Below the pieces are notes generated by a model. The model saw only the letters and a list, made by a program, of their open reading frames with translations, ran no database searches and was not told the DNA's origin. Shown one piece after another: positions 43,127 through 51,540 of a stretch of 64,000 nucleotides of DNA; position 1 is the first letter of the stretch; the number at the start of each line of letters is the position of its first letter. The stretch covers positions 1 to 64,000 of the forward strand of contig NZ_CAKZLP010000076.1 of NCBI RefSeq assembly GCF_937127095.1, read 5' to 3'. Origin of the DNA: an uncultured Amphritea sp. (GTDB lineage: Bacteria > Pseudomonadota > Gammaproteobacteria > Pseudomonadales > Balneatricaceae). The translations under genes were made by a program, and so were the position numbers.

Positions 43127-44215
43127 ATGGCAAAATCGGTGGTGTTGGTTCTGAATGATGGCGGTCATCTTCATGATGATGCGGAACATTTTTTACGGAG
43201 AAAAGGTTATAAGGTCGTTACCGATCCTGATGAGTTCGGTGATGCCTTTGCGAGGGATGACCGTAAAATTATCCTGATCGCCTATCAGGATCTGCTACAA
43301 GGGGTGGAGTCTTATAGCAAACTGGTGATTGATTTTTCGCTTGAGCATAGTCCGCATTACAGGATTGTTTTGTGTCTTAGCAAAGATATTGGTAAGGCGA
43401 GTGAACTTTGTTTAAATCAGACCGTAGATAACTATTTTATTGTAAAGCCGTCATACGATATGCACCGCTTAGCGCTGGTGCTTAAACAGGCAGATGATGC
43501 GGTAGTTCATGCAGAGCAGCGAATGGCTTTAGCCTATATTGGCGAAGAACTGCTTGAGCATAAGAAAGTCCTCGATCGGTTCATTTACAATAACGTCGAC
43601 AAAGGGGTCGAGTGTCAGGCTGATACAGTGGAATCTTTTTCGTCACTACTGAATGAGTTGACTGATCTGATTGCAGGTCAATCTGGCCGTAATATCACTA
43701 TTGATCATCAACGGGTAGCGGAACAGACCCGGCAGTTAAGTGACCGTAAGCTCAAACAGATATCGGACTGGGCTGAAACTGTAAAAGAGGAGTATAACGA
43801 GATCAGCCGGTTGAATATTCCTGCAGCTGCAAAAGATAAGAAGAATATTGCCCTGATTGATAGTAATGCGCAAAATGTTTTGCCCGTACAACAGATTATT
43901 TCTGACTGTGGCTACAACCTCATTATGTTTAAAAGTGCCAAAGAGGCGTTGCCCGCGATGATCTGTCAAAATCCCGATCTGGTTTTATTGGATTATGAAA
44001 TATCTGATCTGAGTGCTTTGAAGGTGCTGGCGTACATGCAGAAGTTTAATCAGTTGGCGGACATTCCGGTAATACTGCTAACCGGGCACCGGGACAAAGA
44101 AATTATTTCCAACTGTCTGAAAGCCGGCGCTCGTGACTTCATCATCAAACCTGCAGATAAAGACGTATATCAGGAAAAAATAGATAAATTTTTTCCTGAG
44201 AAGCATCAGGGGTAA
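43127..44215 (+). CDS. Double-receiver response-regulator-like protein
   Basis: 362 residues. The N-terminal receiver-like domain (about 1-115, SVVLVLNDGGHLHDDAEHFL) has lost the phospho-acceptor Asp (strand reads KIILIAYQDLL) but keeps the conserved lysine (IVKPS). A helical linker follows (about 125-235, coiled-coil-like). The C-terminal receiver (about 240-360) is intact: LVLLDYE with the acceptor Asp, VILLTGH and FIIKPA. There is no output domain, so it should act by protein contact. The ATG at 43127 is preferred over that at 43115, where GAGG directly abuts the codon. Confidence 0.8.
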   Translation: MAKSVVLVLNDGGHLHDDAEHFLRRKGYKVVTDPDEFGDAFARDDRKIILIAYQDLLQGVESYSKLVIDFSLEHSPHYRIVLCLSKDIGKASELCLNQTVDNYFIVKPSYDMHRLALVLKQADDAVVHAEQRMALAYIGEELLEHKKVLDRFIYNNVDKGVECQADTVESFSSLLNELTDLIAGQSGRNITIDHQRVAEQTRQLSDRKLKQISDWAETVKEEYNEISRLNIPAAAKDKKNIALIDSNAQNVLPVQQIISDCGYNLIMFKSAKEALPAMICQNPDLVLLDYEISDLSALKVLAYMQKFNQLADIPVILLTGHRDKEIISNCLKAGARDFIIKPADKDVYQEKIDKFFPEKHQG

Positions 44216-44256
44216 GCCCGGTGACCCGGTTTGAAATTCTGGTTTTAATGTGTTCG

Positions 44257-45228
44257 TCAGAACCAGTTTTTGCGCTTAAACAGCCATAGTTGTATTACCA
44301 CGGTAGCGGTCATAAACCCGCTGACAATCCAGAAAGCCCAGGGGTTTTCTGCCCCCGGCATTCCACCGACATTGATCCCCAGAAGCCCCGTCAGAAAGCC
44401 CAGCGGGAGGAACACCGCAGCGACAATGGATAGCAGATACATGCGGTTATTCATCTGCTCTGCCAGACGGTTTGACAGCTCTTCCTGAGCCACCGCTGCC
44501 CGATCCCGCGCTGAGTCCAGATCTTCAATATAGCGGATCAGGGTATCGGTAACCTCCCGCAACTCCTGCCTGCTATTTTCATTGAACCAGCTCACCCGGG
44601 TCTGATGCATCTGCAACATCGCATCGCGCTGAGGTGCCAGATAGCGCCGCAGAGAGATGACGATTCGGCGTACTGCAGAGATTTTGTTCCTCAAGTCATA
44701 ACTGCTGGAGCTGACCAGTTCCTCCTCGATTGAGTCGACGTAATCTTCAGTGTCGTTAATGGTATCCTGCATCCGCACCATCAGAGCCGCAGATAACCTC
44801 GCCAGAAAGTCTCCTGCGTCGGTTGGGCCGTTGCCCGCCTCCAGCGCGTCGACCATATCTTTAGCCGAGAGCATTCTGCGTCGGCGGGTGCTGATAATCC
44901 GTTTCTCATCAATCCAGATACGGATGCCGACCATGTCTTCCGGGTTGGAGTCGGGGCTGAGGTTGACACCTCTTAATGCAACCAGCAGTCCATCACCTAC
45001 CTGGGTGGATCGGGGGCGACTTTCCTCGGTTAGCAATGCATCAATGACCACTCCGTTCAGCTGGCTTTTTTCACTGATCCACTGCCGGCTTTCGGGGTCA
45101 GTATAGTCAAAATGAAGCCAGGTCAGCTGATCATCTGGCAGGCCATTTTCGATATCATCTCCGCTGACGACCTGACCGCCGCCATGACCATCCAGCTGAT
45201 AGCCGTACACTAATCCTGAACATCCCAT
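44257..45228 (-). CDS. zntB: ZntB-type CorA-family zinc/cation transporter
   Basis: Pentameric inner-membrane transporter subunit, 323 residues (E. coli ZntB 327). The large cytoplasmic N-terminal domain has TWLHFDYTDPESRQWI and RVNLSPDSNPEDMVGIRIWI-like segments. Two C-terminal helices flank the CorA-family GIN motif (LTGLLGINVGGMPGAENPWA), and a basic C-terminus (FKRKNWF) follows. Convergent with the double-receiver gene. Confidence 0.9.
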   Translation of the reverse strand: MGCSGLVYGYQLDGHGGGQVVSGDDIENGLPDDQLTWLHFDYTDPESRQWISEKSQLNGVVIDALLTEESRPRSTQVGDGLLVALRGVNLSPDSNPEDMVGIRIWIDEKRIISTRRRRMLSAKDMVDALEAGNGPTDAGDFLARLSAALMVRMQDTINDTEDYVDSIEEELVSSSSYDLRNKISAVRRIVISLRRYLAPQRDAMLQMHQTRVSWFNENSRQELREVTDTLIRYIEDLDSARDRAAVAQEELSNRLAEQMNNRMYLLSIVAAVFLPLGFLTGLLGINVGGMPGAENPWAFWIVSGFMTATVVIQLWLFKRKNWF

Positions 45229-45419
45229 ATCCCGCCCCTACCTGACAATGACAACAAAATCGTTTAGATCGATTTATAACAGCTTAGCACTCTAAAAGCG
45301 CGTTCAAAGTGAAGTGAAATCGGGCCGGTTATCACCGGGCAACACTGAATGGGAGATGTGCCTGGATTCAGGCACAAATTAACCATAGGGGTATGAGCGA
45401 TTACCGCAGCGAAGGCGGA

Positions 45420-46451
45420 TCAGTGAACCGGGCTGCATTCGCCACACAGCGGCCTGGTGATATTTTCCCGGATGTAGAACGGATCGCAACCGTTGGCGAT
45501 CAGGAAGTGTAACTTGGTGAACGCGGCTTCCAGGGTCAGGTCTGATCCCGGTATTACGCCAATCCGGTTTAAGGTCTCCCCGGTAGCATAGGCACCCTGA
45601 TAGACACTTCCCTGATAGCACTGGGTGGTATTGAGAATGACCACCCCCCGATCACTGGCCCGCTCCAGCGAAGCGATCAGCGCCTGGTTTTTATCCGGCG
45701 GATTGCCGACTCCGTAGGATTGCAAAATCAATGCGCGAACCTGATCTGAATCGAGCAGTGCATCGATCACCCTGGCGGAAATGCCCGGATAGACCTGCGC
45801 CATGACGACCGCATCGGGGTTGAACTGCGGCAGCGTGAAGTGCGGTGTCCCCTGTTTCAGCAGCAACTCATACTGGAGTTCTATATGGATACCCACCTGC
45901 CCAAGCCAGGCAAAGTTGGGTGAATCAAAGGCATTCAGCTCGGAGCTTTTGACCTTTCTGCTGCGGTTGCCCCGCAGCAGTCGTCCGTTAAAATAGATAC
46001 AGACTTCCGGAATAGCAAAATTACCCGCCAGAATCAGGCTGGTCACCAGGTTATCCAGCGCATCGTTGCGCAACTCCGACAGTGGAATCTGAGAGCCGGT
46101 AATGATCACCGGCTTATCGATCCCTTGCAGGATAAAGGAGAGCGCTGAGGCAGTATACGCCATCGTATCGGTACCATGGAGGACGATAAAGCCATCATAG
46201 TCGTTCCAGCGTTCTATTAGCATCTGGCCTATTTTACTCCAGTCCGCAGGCATCAGATTCGAGCTGTCGATCAGCTGTTCAAACTCAATCAGCTCATAAT
46301 CCGGCAACGGGTGTGTCGAGGCCGCGCTTTGCTGCAGCTGCAACCGGGTGCTGAGCAGTGCTTTAAAGCCATCATCCGGCACATATCCCTGTGCCGACGA
46401 ACACATGCCGATGGTGCCCCCGGTGTGCAGAATCAGGATGTGCTTTTTCAT
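45420..46451 (-). CDS. ansA: Type I (cytoplasmic) L-asparaginase
   Basis: Hydrolyses asparagine to aspartate and ammonia. 343 residues (E. coli AnsA 338). Nucleophile motif LHTGGTIGM at 8-16 and the second catalytic motif GFIVLHGTDTMAYTAS. No signal peptide, so cytoplasmic. Its ATG overlaps the aspA stop (ATGA), so aspartate made here would feed aspartase from the same message. Confidence 0.93.
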   Translation of the reverse strand: MKKHILILHTGGTIGMCSSAQGYVPDDGFKALLSTRLQLQQSAASTHPLPDYELIEFEQLIDSSNLMPADWSKIGQMLIERWNDYDGFIVLHGTDTMAYTASALSFILQGIDKPVIITGSQIPLSELRNDALDNLVTSLILAGNFAIPEVCIYFNGRLLRGNRSRKVKSSELNAFDSPNFAWLGQVGIHIELQYELLLKQGTPHFTLPQFNPDAVVMAQVYPGISARVIDALLDSDQVRALILQSYGVGNPPDKNQALIASLERASDRGVVILNTTQCYQGSVYQGAYATGETLNRIGVIPGSDLTLEAAFTKLHFLIANGCDPFYIRENITRPLCGECSPVH

Positions 46452-47866
46452 CCGCTACGTTTCTCCAGACTGATGGGTTGAGGTGCCAGCATGGATGCCG
46501 GGCTGAGTAACCTTTCCAGCTCAGCTTCGCTCAGCAGCCCCTCTGCGAGGACCAGCTCCCGCACAGTGCTACCACTGTTCAGGGCAACCTGGGCGATCCG
46601 TGAGGCGTTGCTATAACCGATGTGGGGCACCAGTGCCGTAATGCAGCCGATGCTCCGGTCCAGCAGTTCAGCACAGCGTTCCCGGTCTGCTGTAATTCCA
46701 CGGATGCAACGCTCTTCCAGCATTGAGCAGGCCGATCCGAGCATCTTCATGGAGTTCAGCAGGTTGTAGATAATCAGCGGCTCCATTGCGTTCAGCTGCA
46801 ACTGCCCCGCTTCGGCTGCCAGAGTCACGGCCAGGTCGCTGGCGATTACCTGGTAGGCTGTCTGGTTGACCGCCTCAGGAATTACCGGGTTTACCTTGCC
46901 GGGCATGATGGATGAGCCCGGTTGCATCGGTGGCAGTTTGATCTAGCCAAAGCCGGTACGTGGGCCACTGGAGAGCAGCCGCAGATCGTTGGATATCTTG
47001 CTCAACTTGATCGCAAAGCGTCGCAGAATACCGGAGAACAGCACAAAGGCTCCCATGTCAGAGGTCGCTTCAACCAGGTTAGTTGCCGGCACCATCGGCT
47101 TGCCGGAAATCTCTGCCAGATAGCTGACAGCCAGTCCGGCATACTGCGGATGGGTATTGATACCGGTACCGATAGCGGTACCGCCAAGATTGATCTCACA
47201 CAGCAGTGTGCAGGCTTCACCGAGACGATCAATGTCCTCACTCAGTGTCACTGCGAACGCTTCAAACTCCTGACCCAGGGTCATCGGTACCGCATCCTGC
47301 ATCTGGGTTCGGCCCATCTTGACGACATCGGCGAACTCAACCCCTTTAGCTGCTAACGCTGCCACCAGACTTTTAATGGTTTCGACCAGCGGGTCTGCTG
47401 CCAGTTGAATCGCCAGGCAGGCTGCCGATGGATAAGCATCGTTAGTCGATTGGGAACGGTTAACATCGTCGTTGGGGTGCAGAAACTGGTACTGCCCTTT
47501 CCCGTGCCCCAGTTTTTCCAGCGCCAGATTGGCAATGACTTCGTTGGCATTCATGTTGGTCGAGGTGCCAGCCCCGCCCTGAATCAGGTCGACGACAAAC
47601 TGGTCATGCAGGTGTCCATCACGAATCTCTTCGCAGGCGGCGATGATCGCTTGTGACTTTTCCGGCGCAAGACTGCCCAGATCGGTGTTGGCTTTTGCCG
47701 CGGCCATTTTCACCATCGCCAGTGCCTGCACTAGTTGTGGGAAATGGCTGATGGGAACACCGGTGATAGCGAAGTTATCAACGGCGCGTTTTGTCTGGAT
47801 GCCATACCAGGCGTCGGCAGGAATTTCCATATCGCCCAGCAGGTCGTGCTCAAGACGTGTGTTCAT
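46448..47866 (-). pseudogene. aspA: Aspartate ammonia-lyase interrupted by an in-frame TAG
   Basis: Aspartase converts aspartate to fumarate and ammonia. The first part (47866-46943, 307 residues) starts MNTRLEHDLLGDMEIPADAW and ends RLLSSGPRTGFG, then TAG at 46943-46945. In the same frame the sequence continues IKLPPMQPGSSIMPGKVNPV, the catalytic SS loop, and on to 46448. Relatives have Glu at the stop position (GFGEI/GLNEI), so a single G-to-T change (GAG to TAG) explains it. The full product would be about 472 residues (E. coli 478). Everything else is intact, so the change is recent, a sequence error, or suppressed. Confidence 0.88.
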
Positions 47867-47967
47867 TTGTCAGTGTTCCATCCAAGAGGCCGGGCAGCTC
47901 TGCCCGTTGCCATTCAGGTTGTGAGTATCCGCCGCTGAGTTTAGTCAGCAGCGGGGATTAATTAATA

Positions 47968-49440
47968 TCAGGAGGTAGCCTTCGCGGTGTGATCGGCGCT
48001 ACGCTCATCGGTTGTATTCTGTGGCGCCACTGATTGATCCCAGGCAGCCGGATCAATATTCAGATCGCTGAATTTGCAGATGTCGAATAGCGGTGTTTCT
48101 ATGCCCTCTTTTAGCTGCTGCTCATAGTCACGCATCACCCGCAGGCCAGTTTTAAATAGCAGCGCCAGAGCCAGCAGGTTTGCCAGTGCGAGCAAGCCCA
48201 TGGTGACATCGGCAAAGGCGAATACCGTACCGAGATCCATAATGGCACCCCAGCAGCAGAGGCAGATAATCGCGACGCGGAAGGCATTAAACAGATTCTG
48301 GTTCTCTTCGCTGAAGAAGTTCAGGCTGTTCTCGCCCAGATAATAGTTGTAAAGGATGGTGCTGAAACCAAACAGCAGCAGTGCAATACTGACGAACATC
48401 CGGCCCCATTCGCCAACGTGATCGGCCAGAGCCGACTGAGTCAGCGCGACGCCTCCCTGCTCGGCAATGGTGGCAGGATCATAGATGCCGCTCAGCAGAA
48501 TAATGAACGCGGTACAGGAGCACAGAATCAGGGTGTCGATAAAGACTGAGAACGCCTGCACGATGCCCTGGTTCGCCGGGTGTGGAACGTAGGCAACCGC
48601 TGCCACGTTCGGAGCGCTGCCCAGCCCTGCTTCGTTGGAAAATAGTCCGCGTTTAACACCCATCAGAATAGCCGCGCCGATGCCGCCACCAATTGCCGGG
48701 TTAAGGCCAAATGCGCTATTAACAATCAGCACGATGACGTCGGGAATACGCTCGATGTTCAGGCCCAGAACCACCAGAGTGATGCCGAGGTAGCCCAGCG
48801 CCATTACCGGAACCAGCACTTCAGATACTTTAGCAATGCGCTTTACACCGCCAAAGATGATCAGACCGACAATCAGCGCCAGTGCTATTCCGGTATAATA
48901 AGTCGGAATGCCAAAGGCATCTTCAAACGAAGTGGCAACTGAGTAAGACTGCATCGCTGTGAAGCCGAAGCCGAACGTCACCAGCAGTAATACCGAATAG
49001 AGCGCTGCCAGCCATTGCCATTGTTTACCCAGACCACGACGGATGTAGTATGCGGGGCCACCACGATAGGTGCCATCCGGCTCGGCTTTTTTAAAGGTTT
49101 GTGCCAGGGTACATTCGAAGTAACTGGTCGCCATACCCATCAGGCCGATAACCCACATCCAGAAAATGGCACCCGGTCCACCCAACGTAATAGCAACCGC
49201 AACACCGGCGATATTACCGCCCCCCACTCGTCCGGCAACGGAAAGTAAGAGTGCCTGAAATGAACTCAAGTGCCCCTGCTGTTCATGTTTGAATGCTTGC
49301 TTGCTACCGAGAATTTTGAACATCTGGCCAAAATAGCGGAACTGCACAAACCGTGATGCAATCGTAAACCAGAGGCCCAGGGTGATTAGCACAGCGATGA
49401 GCACTTTTCCCCAGAGCAGATCGTTGAGTAACTCCAACAT
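47968..49440 (-). CDS. Sodium:alanine/glycine symporter family transporter (AgcS)
   Basis: 490 residues with about eleven membrane helices and the AGCS family signatures FQALLLSVAGRVGGGNIAGV and YRGGPAYYIRRGLGKQWQWL, plus MGVKRGLFSNEAGLGSAPNV. Family members import alanine, glycine or related amino acids with sodium. Its location before aspA-ansA suggests uptake of amino acids, perhaps asparagine or aspartate, for that pathway, but the substrate cannot be told. Divergent from an HTH regulator gene. Confidence 0.93.
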   Translation of the reverse strand: MLELLNDLLWGKVLIAVLITLGLWFTIASRFVQFRYFGQMFKILGSKQAFKHEQQGHLSSFQALLLSVAGRVGGGNIAGVAVAITLGGPGAIFWMWVIGLMGMATSYFECTLAQTFKKAEPDGTYRGGPAYYIRRGLGKQWQWLAALYSVLLLVTFGFGFTAMQSYSVATSFEDAFGIPTYYTGIALALIVGLIIFGGVKRIAKVSEVLVPVMALGYLGITLVVLGLNIERIPDVIVLIVNSAFGLNPAIGGGIGAAILMGVKRGLFSNEAGLGSAPNVAAVAYVPHPANQGIVQAFSVFIDTLILCSCTAFIILLSGIYDPATIAEQGGVALTQSALADHVGEWGRMFVSIALLLFGFSTILYNYYLGENSLNFFSEENQNLFNAFRVAIICLCCWGAIMDLGTVFAFADVTMGLLALANLLALALLFKTGLRVMRDYEQQLKEGIETPLFDICKFSDLNIDPAAWDQSVAPQNTTDERSADHTAKATS

Positions 49441-49660
49441 AAGACAGTCTCCATGTGCGACACCGGGCCGCTATTATTTTTGTGTTTGAGATGAATATTT
49501 AATCAGTATTCAGGGGAGCGGAACATTTGATGCTTTAGTGCAGAATGGTGTCAGATAGCGCACTAACTGCGCTAATGTGCGCCATCAATTGCTTTGCATC
49601 CGGCACAGCTTCCCCTTTAGAATGAAGTTCCCCGGGCGTCGTTAAGTGGAGCAGGATCTG
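49441..49660. promoter_or_regulatory. AgcS-regulator divergent region with palindrome
   Basis: Contains the perfect inverted repeat TAGCGCA-CTAAC-TGCGCTA at 49556-49574, followed by a further TGTGCGC. It is a candidate operator for the regulator encoded at 49661. Confidence 0.5.
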
Positions 49661-50473
49661 ATGCATCAGGACTTTGCCAGCAATCTCAGGCTGCTCTGCA
49701 GCTATTACAAATCGATAGCAGAAGTGTGTCGACGGCTCGATATTAACCGGCCTCAGTTCAACCGTTATCTTAGCGGGCGGTATAAACCCTCTGCCCATAC
49801 GCTGCTGCGCTTCTGTGATTTCTTTGGTGTTGAAGAGCATGAGATTCTCATGCCCCATGAACAGTTTGAACGTCTGATCAAAGTGCGTCCCCGTCCTCAG
49901 ACAATTGAAGAGCCTGAACACCTCGAATCAGAACATCTGGAACGGCTGCAACGAGGTGCTGCCGGGCTGGACAAATACCTGGGATATTACTTCGAATACT
50001 ATCAATCGATGGCCTATCCCGGACGGATCCTGAGAACGCTGATCTGTATCGAACGGCGCGATGATAGGGTCTGTTATCAGCGCACAGAACGTTTGCGAGA
50101 ACATCCCGGCGACAAGGTATTTCATGGCGTTTATCTCGGTATTGCCAGCTTTCTCACCGACCGTATTTTTATGATGGATTATGAATCTCTCACCGGCAAT
50201 GAGATGACCCAGACTATTCTGTTCCCCTCATTCAAAAATCGGGTATCGCGATTGAGCGGTTTGAAGCTGGGGGTGTCAGGTAGTGGCGAACGGATGCCCT
50301 GCTGCGCCCGGGTTGTGTATGAGTATCTGGGTTTGTCAGTAGATAAGCAGCGAGCGTTATCTTTATGCGGATTATATGAACAGGATTCCGATCAGATAGA
50401 GCCGTCCATCAGAACAATGATCAGTAACGAGATGGGCAGTGATGACTGGCATTTTCGGGCATTGTATATTTGA
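49661..50473 (+). CDS. Helix-turn-helix (Cro/C1-type) transcriptional regulator
   Basis: 270 residues. The N-terminal domain (about 5-60) is a helix-turn-helix: SIAEVCRRLDINRPQFNRYL followed by SGRYKPSAHTLLRFCDFFGV. The rest (about 90-270) is an unassigned domain with DKYLGYYFEYYQSMAYPGRI, of the kind found in regulators with a ligand-binding C-terminus. The ATG at 49661 has AGGA 5 bases before it; an upstream GTG at 49646 is less likely. Being divergent from the AgcS symporter gene, it probably controls that gene and possibly aspA-ansA. Confidence 0.8.
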   Translation: MHQDFASNLRLLCSYYKSIAEVCRRLDINRPQFNRYLSGRYKPSAHTLLRFCDFFGVEEHEILMPHEQFERLIKVRPRPQTIEEPEHLESEHLERLQRGAAGLDKYLGYYFEYYQSMAYPGRILRTLICIERRDDRVCYQRTERLREHPGDKVFHGVYLGIASFLTDRIFMMDYESLTGNEMTQTILFPSFKNRVSRLSGLKLGVSGSGERMPCCARVVYEYLGLSVDKQRALSLCGLYEQDSDQIEPSIRTMISNEMGSDDWHFRALYI

Positions 50474-50538
50474 AGTTTGCGGCACGGTTTCTTCTAAGCC
50501 GGCGATTTTACCAATCCGGGTTTATCTCTCTGGTTCTA

Positions 50539-50817
50539 TCAGTCTGTCTTGATCAGCCCATTTTTGATCAGCGTTGCATGGATTTTCATTGCGCTTTTCT
50601 TTAGTCGGTTTAGCTCACCAAGGTTCGGAATCAGCCCCGCATTTAGTTCCGCCTCTTTCTCCTCCAGCTGCATATCCAGATAATCCAACAATTTTTTTGA
50701 GCATCCTGTACAGGGACCATCGCACAATTTTTCCATCGGTGTGTCGAACGGAACTGCTTTTCTGATATCTGAAATCAGTGTTTGCATCGCTGTCTTTGTA
50801 TCGGGTTTGGTTACCAT
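50539..50817 (-). CDS. Conserved hypothetical protein (92 aa) with CxxxCxxC motif
   Basis: 92 residues, mostly helical, with a cysteine cluster CDGPCTGC at about 32-39 and an ELNAGLIPNLGELNRLKK segment. The equivalent place beside gmhB and glyS holds a similar small gene in related genomes, in my recollection. Metal binding is plausible; function unknown. 24 bases after gmhB, with a parS-like site between them. Confidence 0.7.
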   Translation of the reverse strand: MVTKPDTKTAMQTLISDIRKAVPFDTPMEKLCDGPCTGCSKKLLDYLDMQLEEKEAELNAGLIPNLGELNRLKKSAMKIHATLIKNGLIKTD

Positions 50818-50824
50818 CTTTCAA

Positions 50825-50840
50825 TGTTCCACGTGGAACC
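50825..50840. other. parS: parS-like centromere site (TGTTCCACGTGGAACC)
   Basis: Fifteen of 16 bases match the palindromic ParB-binding consensus TGTTCCACGTGGAACA, with a perfect 14-base palindrome GTTCCACGTGGAAC. It lies between gmhB and the 92-aa gene. A cognate ParB is encoded at 2775-3659. Confidence 0.85.
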
Positions 50841-50841
50841 T

Positions 50842-51402
50842 TTACTCGGTTCGGGTGTTTTGGTGGTAGATGATATGCAGTGCTGCGGCTTCGAGGTCAT
50901 CTACTATTATGGTGTTTTCCGGTAGGCCGCCTTTGCTGATGGTGCGCTCACCCTTCCCGGTTTTCACCAGAATGGGAAGGCAGCCTGCGGCAACGGCTGC
51001 TTCAAGATCACGGAGAGAATCGCCTACTGAAAAAACTTTGCCAGGATCAATGTCCGGATAGCAGCTTAAAATATGCTGATAAAGGCCGGGCTGGGGTTTG
51101 CGGCAGTAACAGTTATCATCCGGTGAGTGTGGGCAGAATTCAATTTTATCAATGCGTCCGCCCTGCTCTTTAGCCAGCTCAGACATCTTGTGATGCATCT
51201 GTTTGAGTGCTGTGATATCGAAATAGCCTCTGGCGAGACCGGACTGATTAGTGGCAACGCATACATCAAAACCTGCTTTGGACAGTCGGGCAATCGCTTC
51301 AAGACTGCCAGGCAGCGGCTGCCATTCATCGACTGTTTTAATGTAGTCATCGGAGTCGTAGTTGATCACTCCGTCCCGATCGAGAATTACTAATTTCATC
51401 AT
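50842..51402 (-). CDS. gmhB: D-glycero-beta-D-manno-heptose 1,7-bisphosphate 7-phosphatase
   Basis: HAD phosphatase of LPS inner-core heptose synthesis. 186 residues (E. coli 191) with nucleophile motif LDRDGVINYDSDDYIKTVDE, motif II VATNQSGLARG, the zinc-ligand cluster CPHSPDDNCYCRKPQPG, and motif IV SVGDSLRDLEAA. Downstream of glySQ on the same strand, separated by a terminator. Confidence 0.95.
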   Translation of the reverse strand: MMKLVILDRDGVINYDSDDYIKTVDEWQPLPGSLEAIARLSKAGFDVCVATNQSGLARGYFDITALKQMHHKMSELAKEQGGRIDKIEFCPHSPDDNCYCRKPQPGLYQHILSCYPDIDPGKVFSVGDSLRDLEAAVAAGCLPILVKTGKGERTISKGGLPENTIIVDDLEAAALHIIYHQNTRTE

Positions 51403-51477
51403 TGTGCTTTCCGGCGTATGAAGCCTGGGTTGATTGTCATCGTGTAGGATAATAGCTTAGATGATATAGAGCAGATA

Positions 51478-51507
51478 CAAAAATGCCGGTTATTCACCGG
51501 CATTTTG
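51478..51507 (-). terminator. Rho-independent terminator after glyS
   Basis: AAAATGCCGGT / ACCGGCATTTT stem with a TATTC loop, flanked by A and T runs, 34 bases after the glyS stop. Confidence 0.85.
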
Positions 51508-51540
51508 TTAAGCACTGTCGTGTGCGTCAAAAGGACAATC

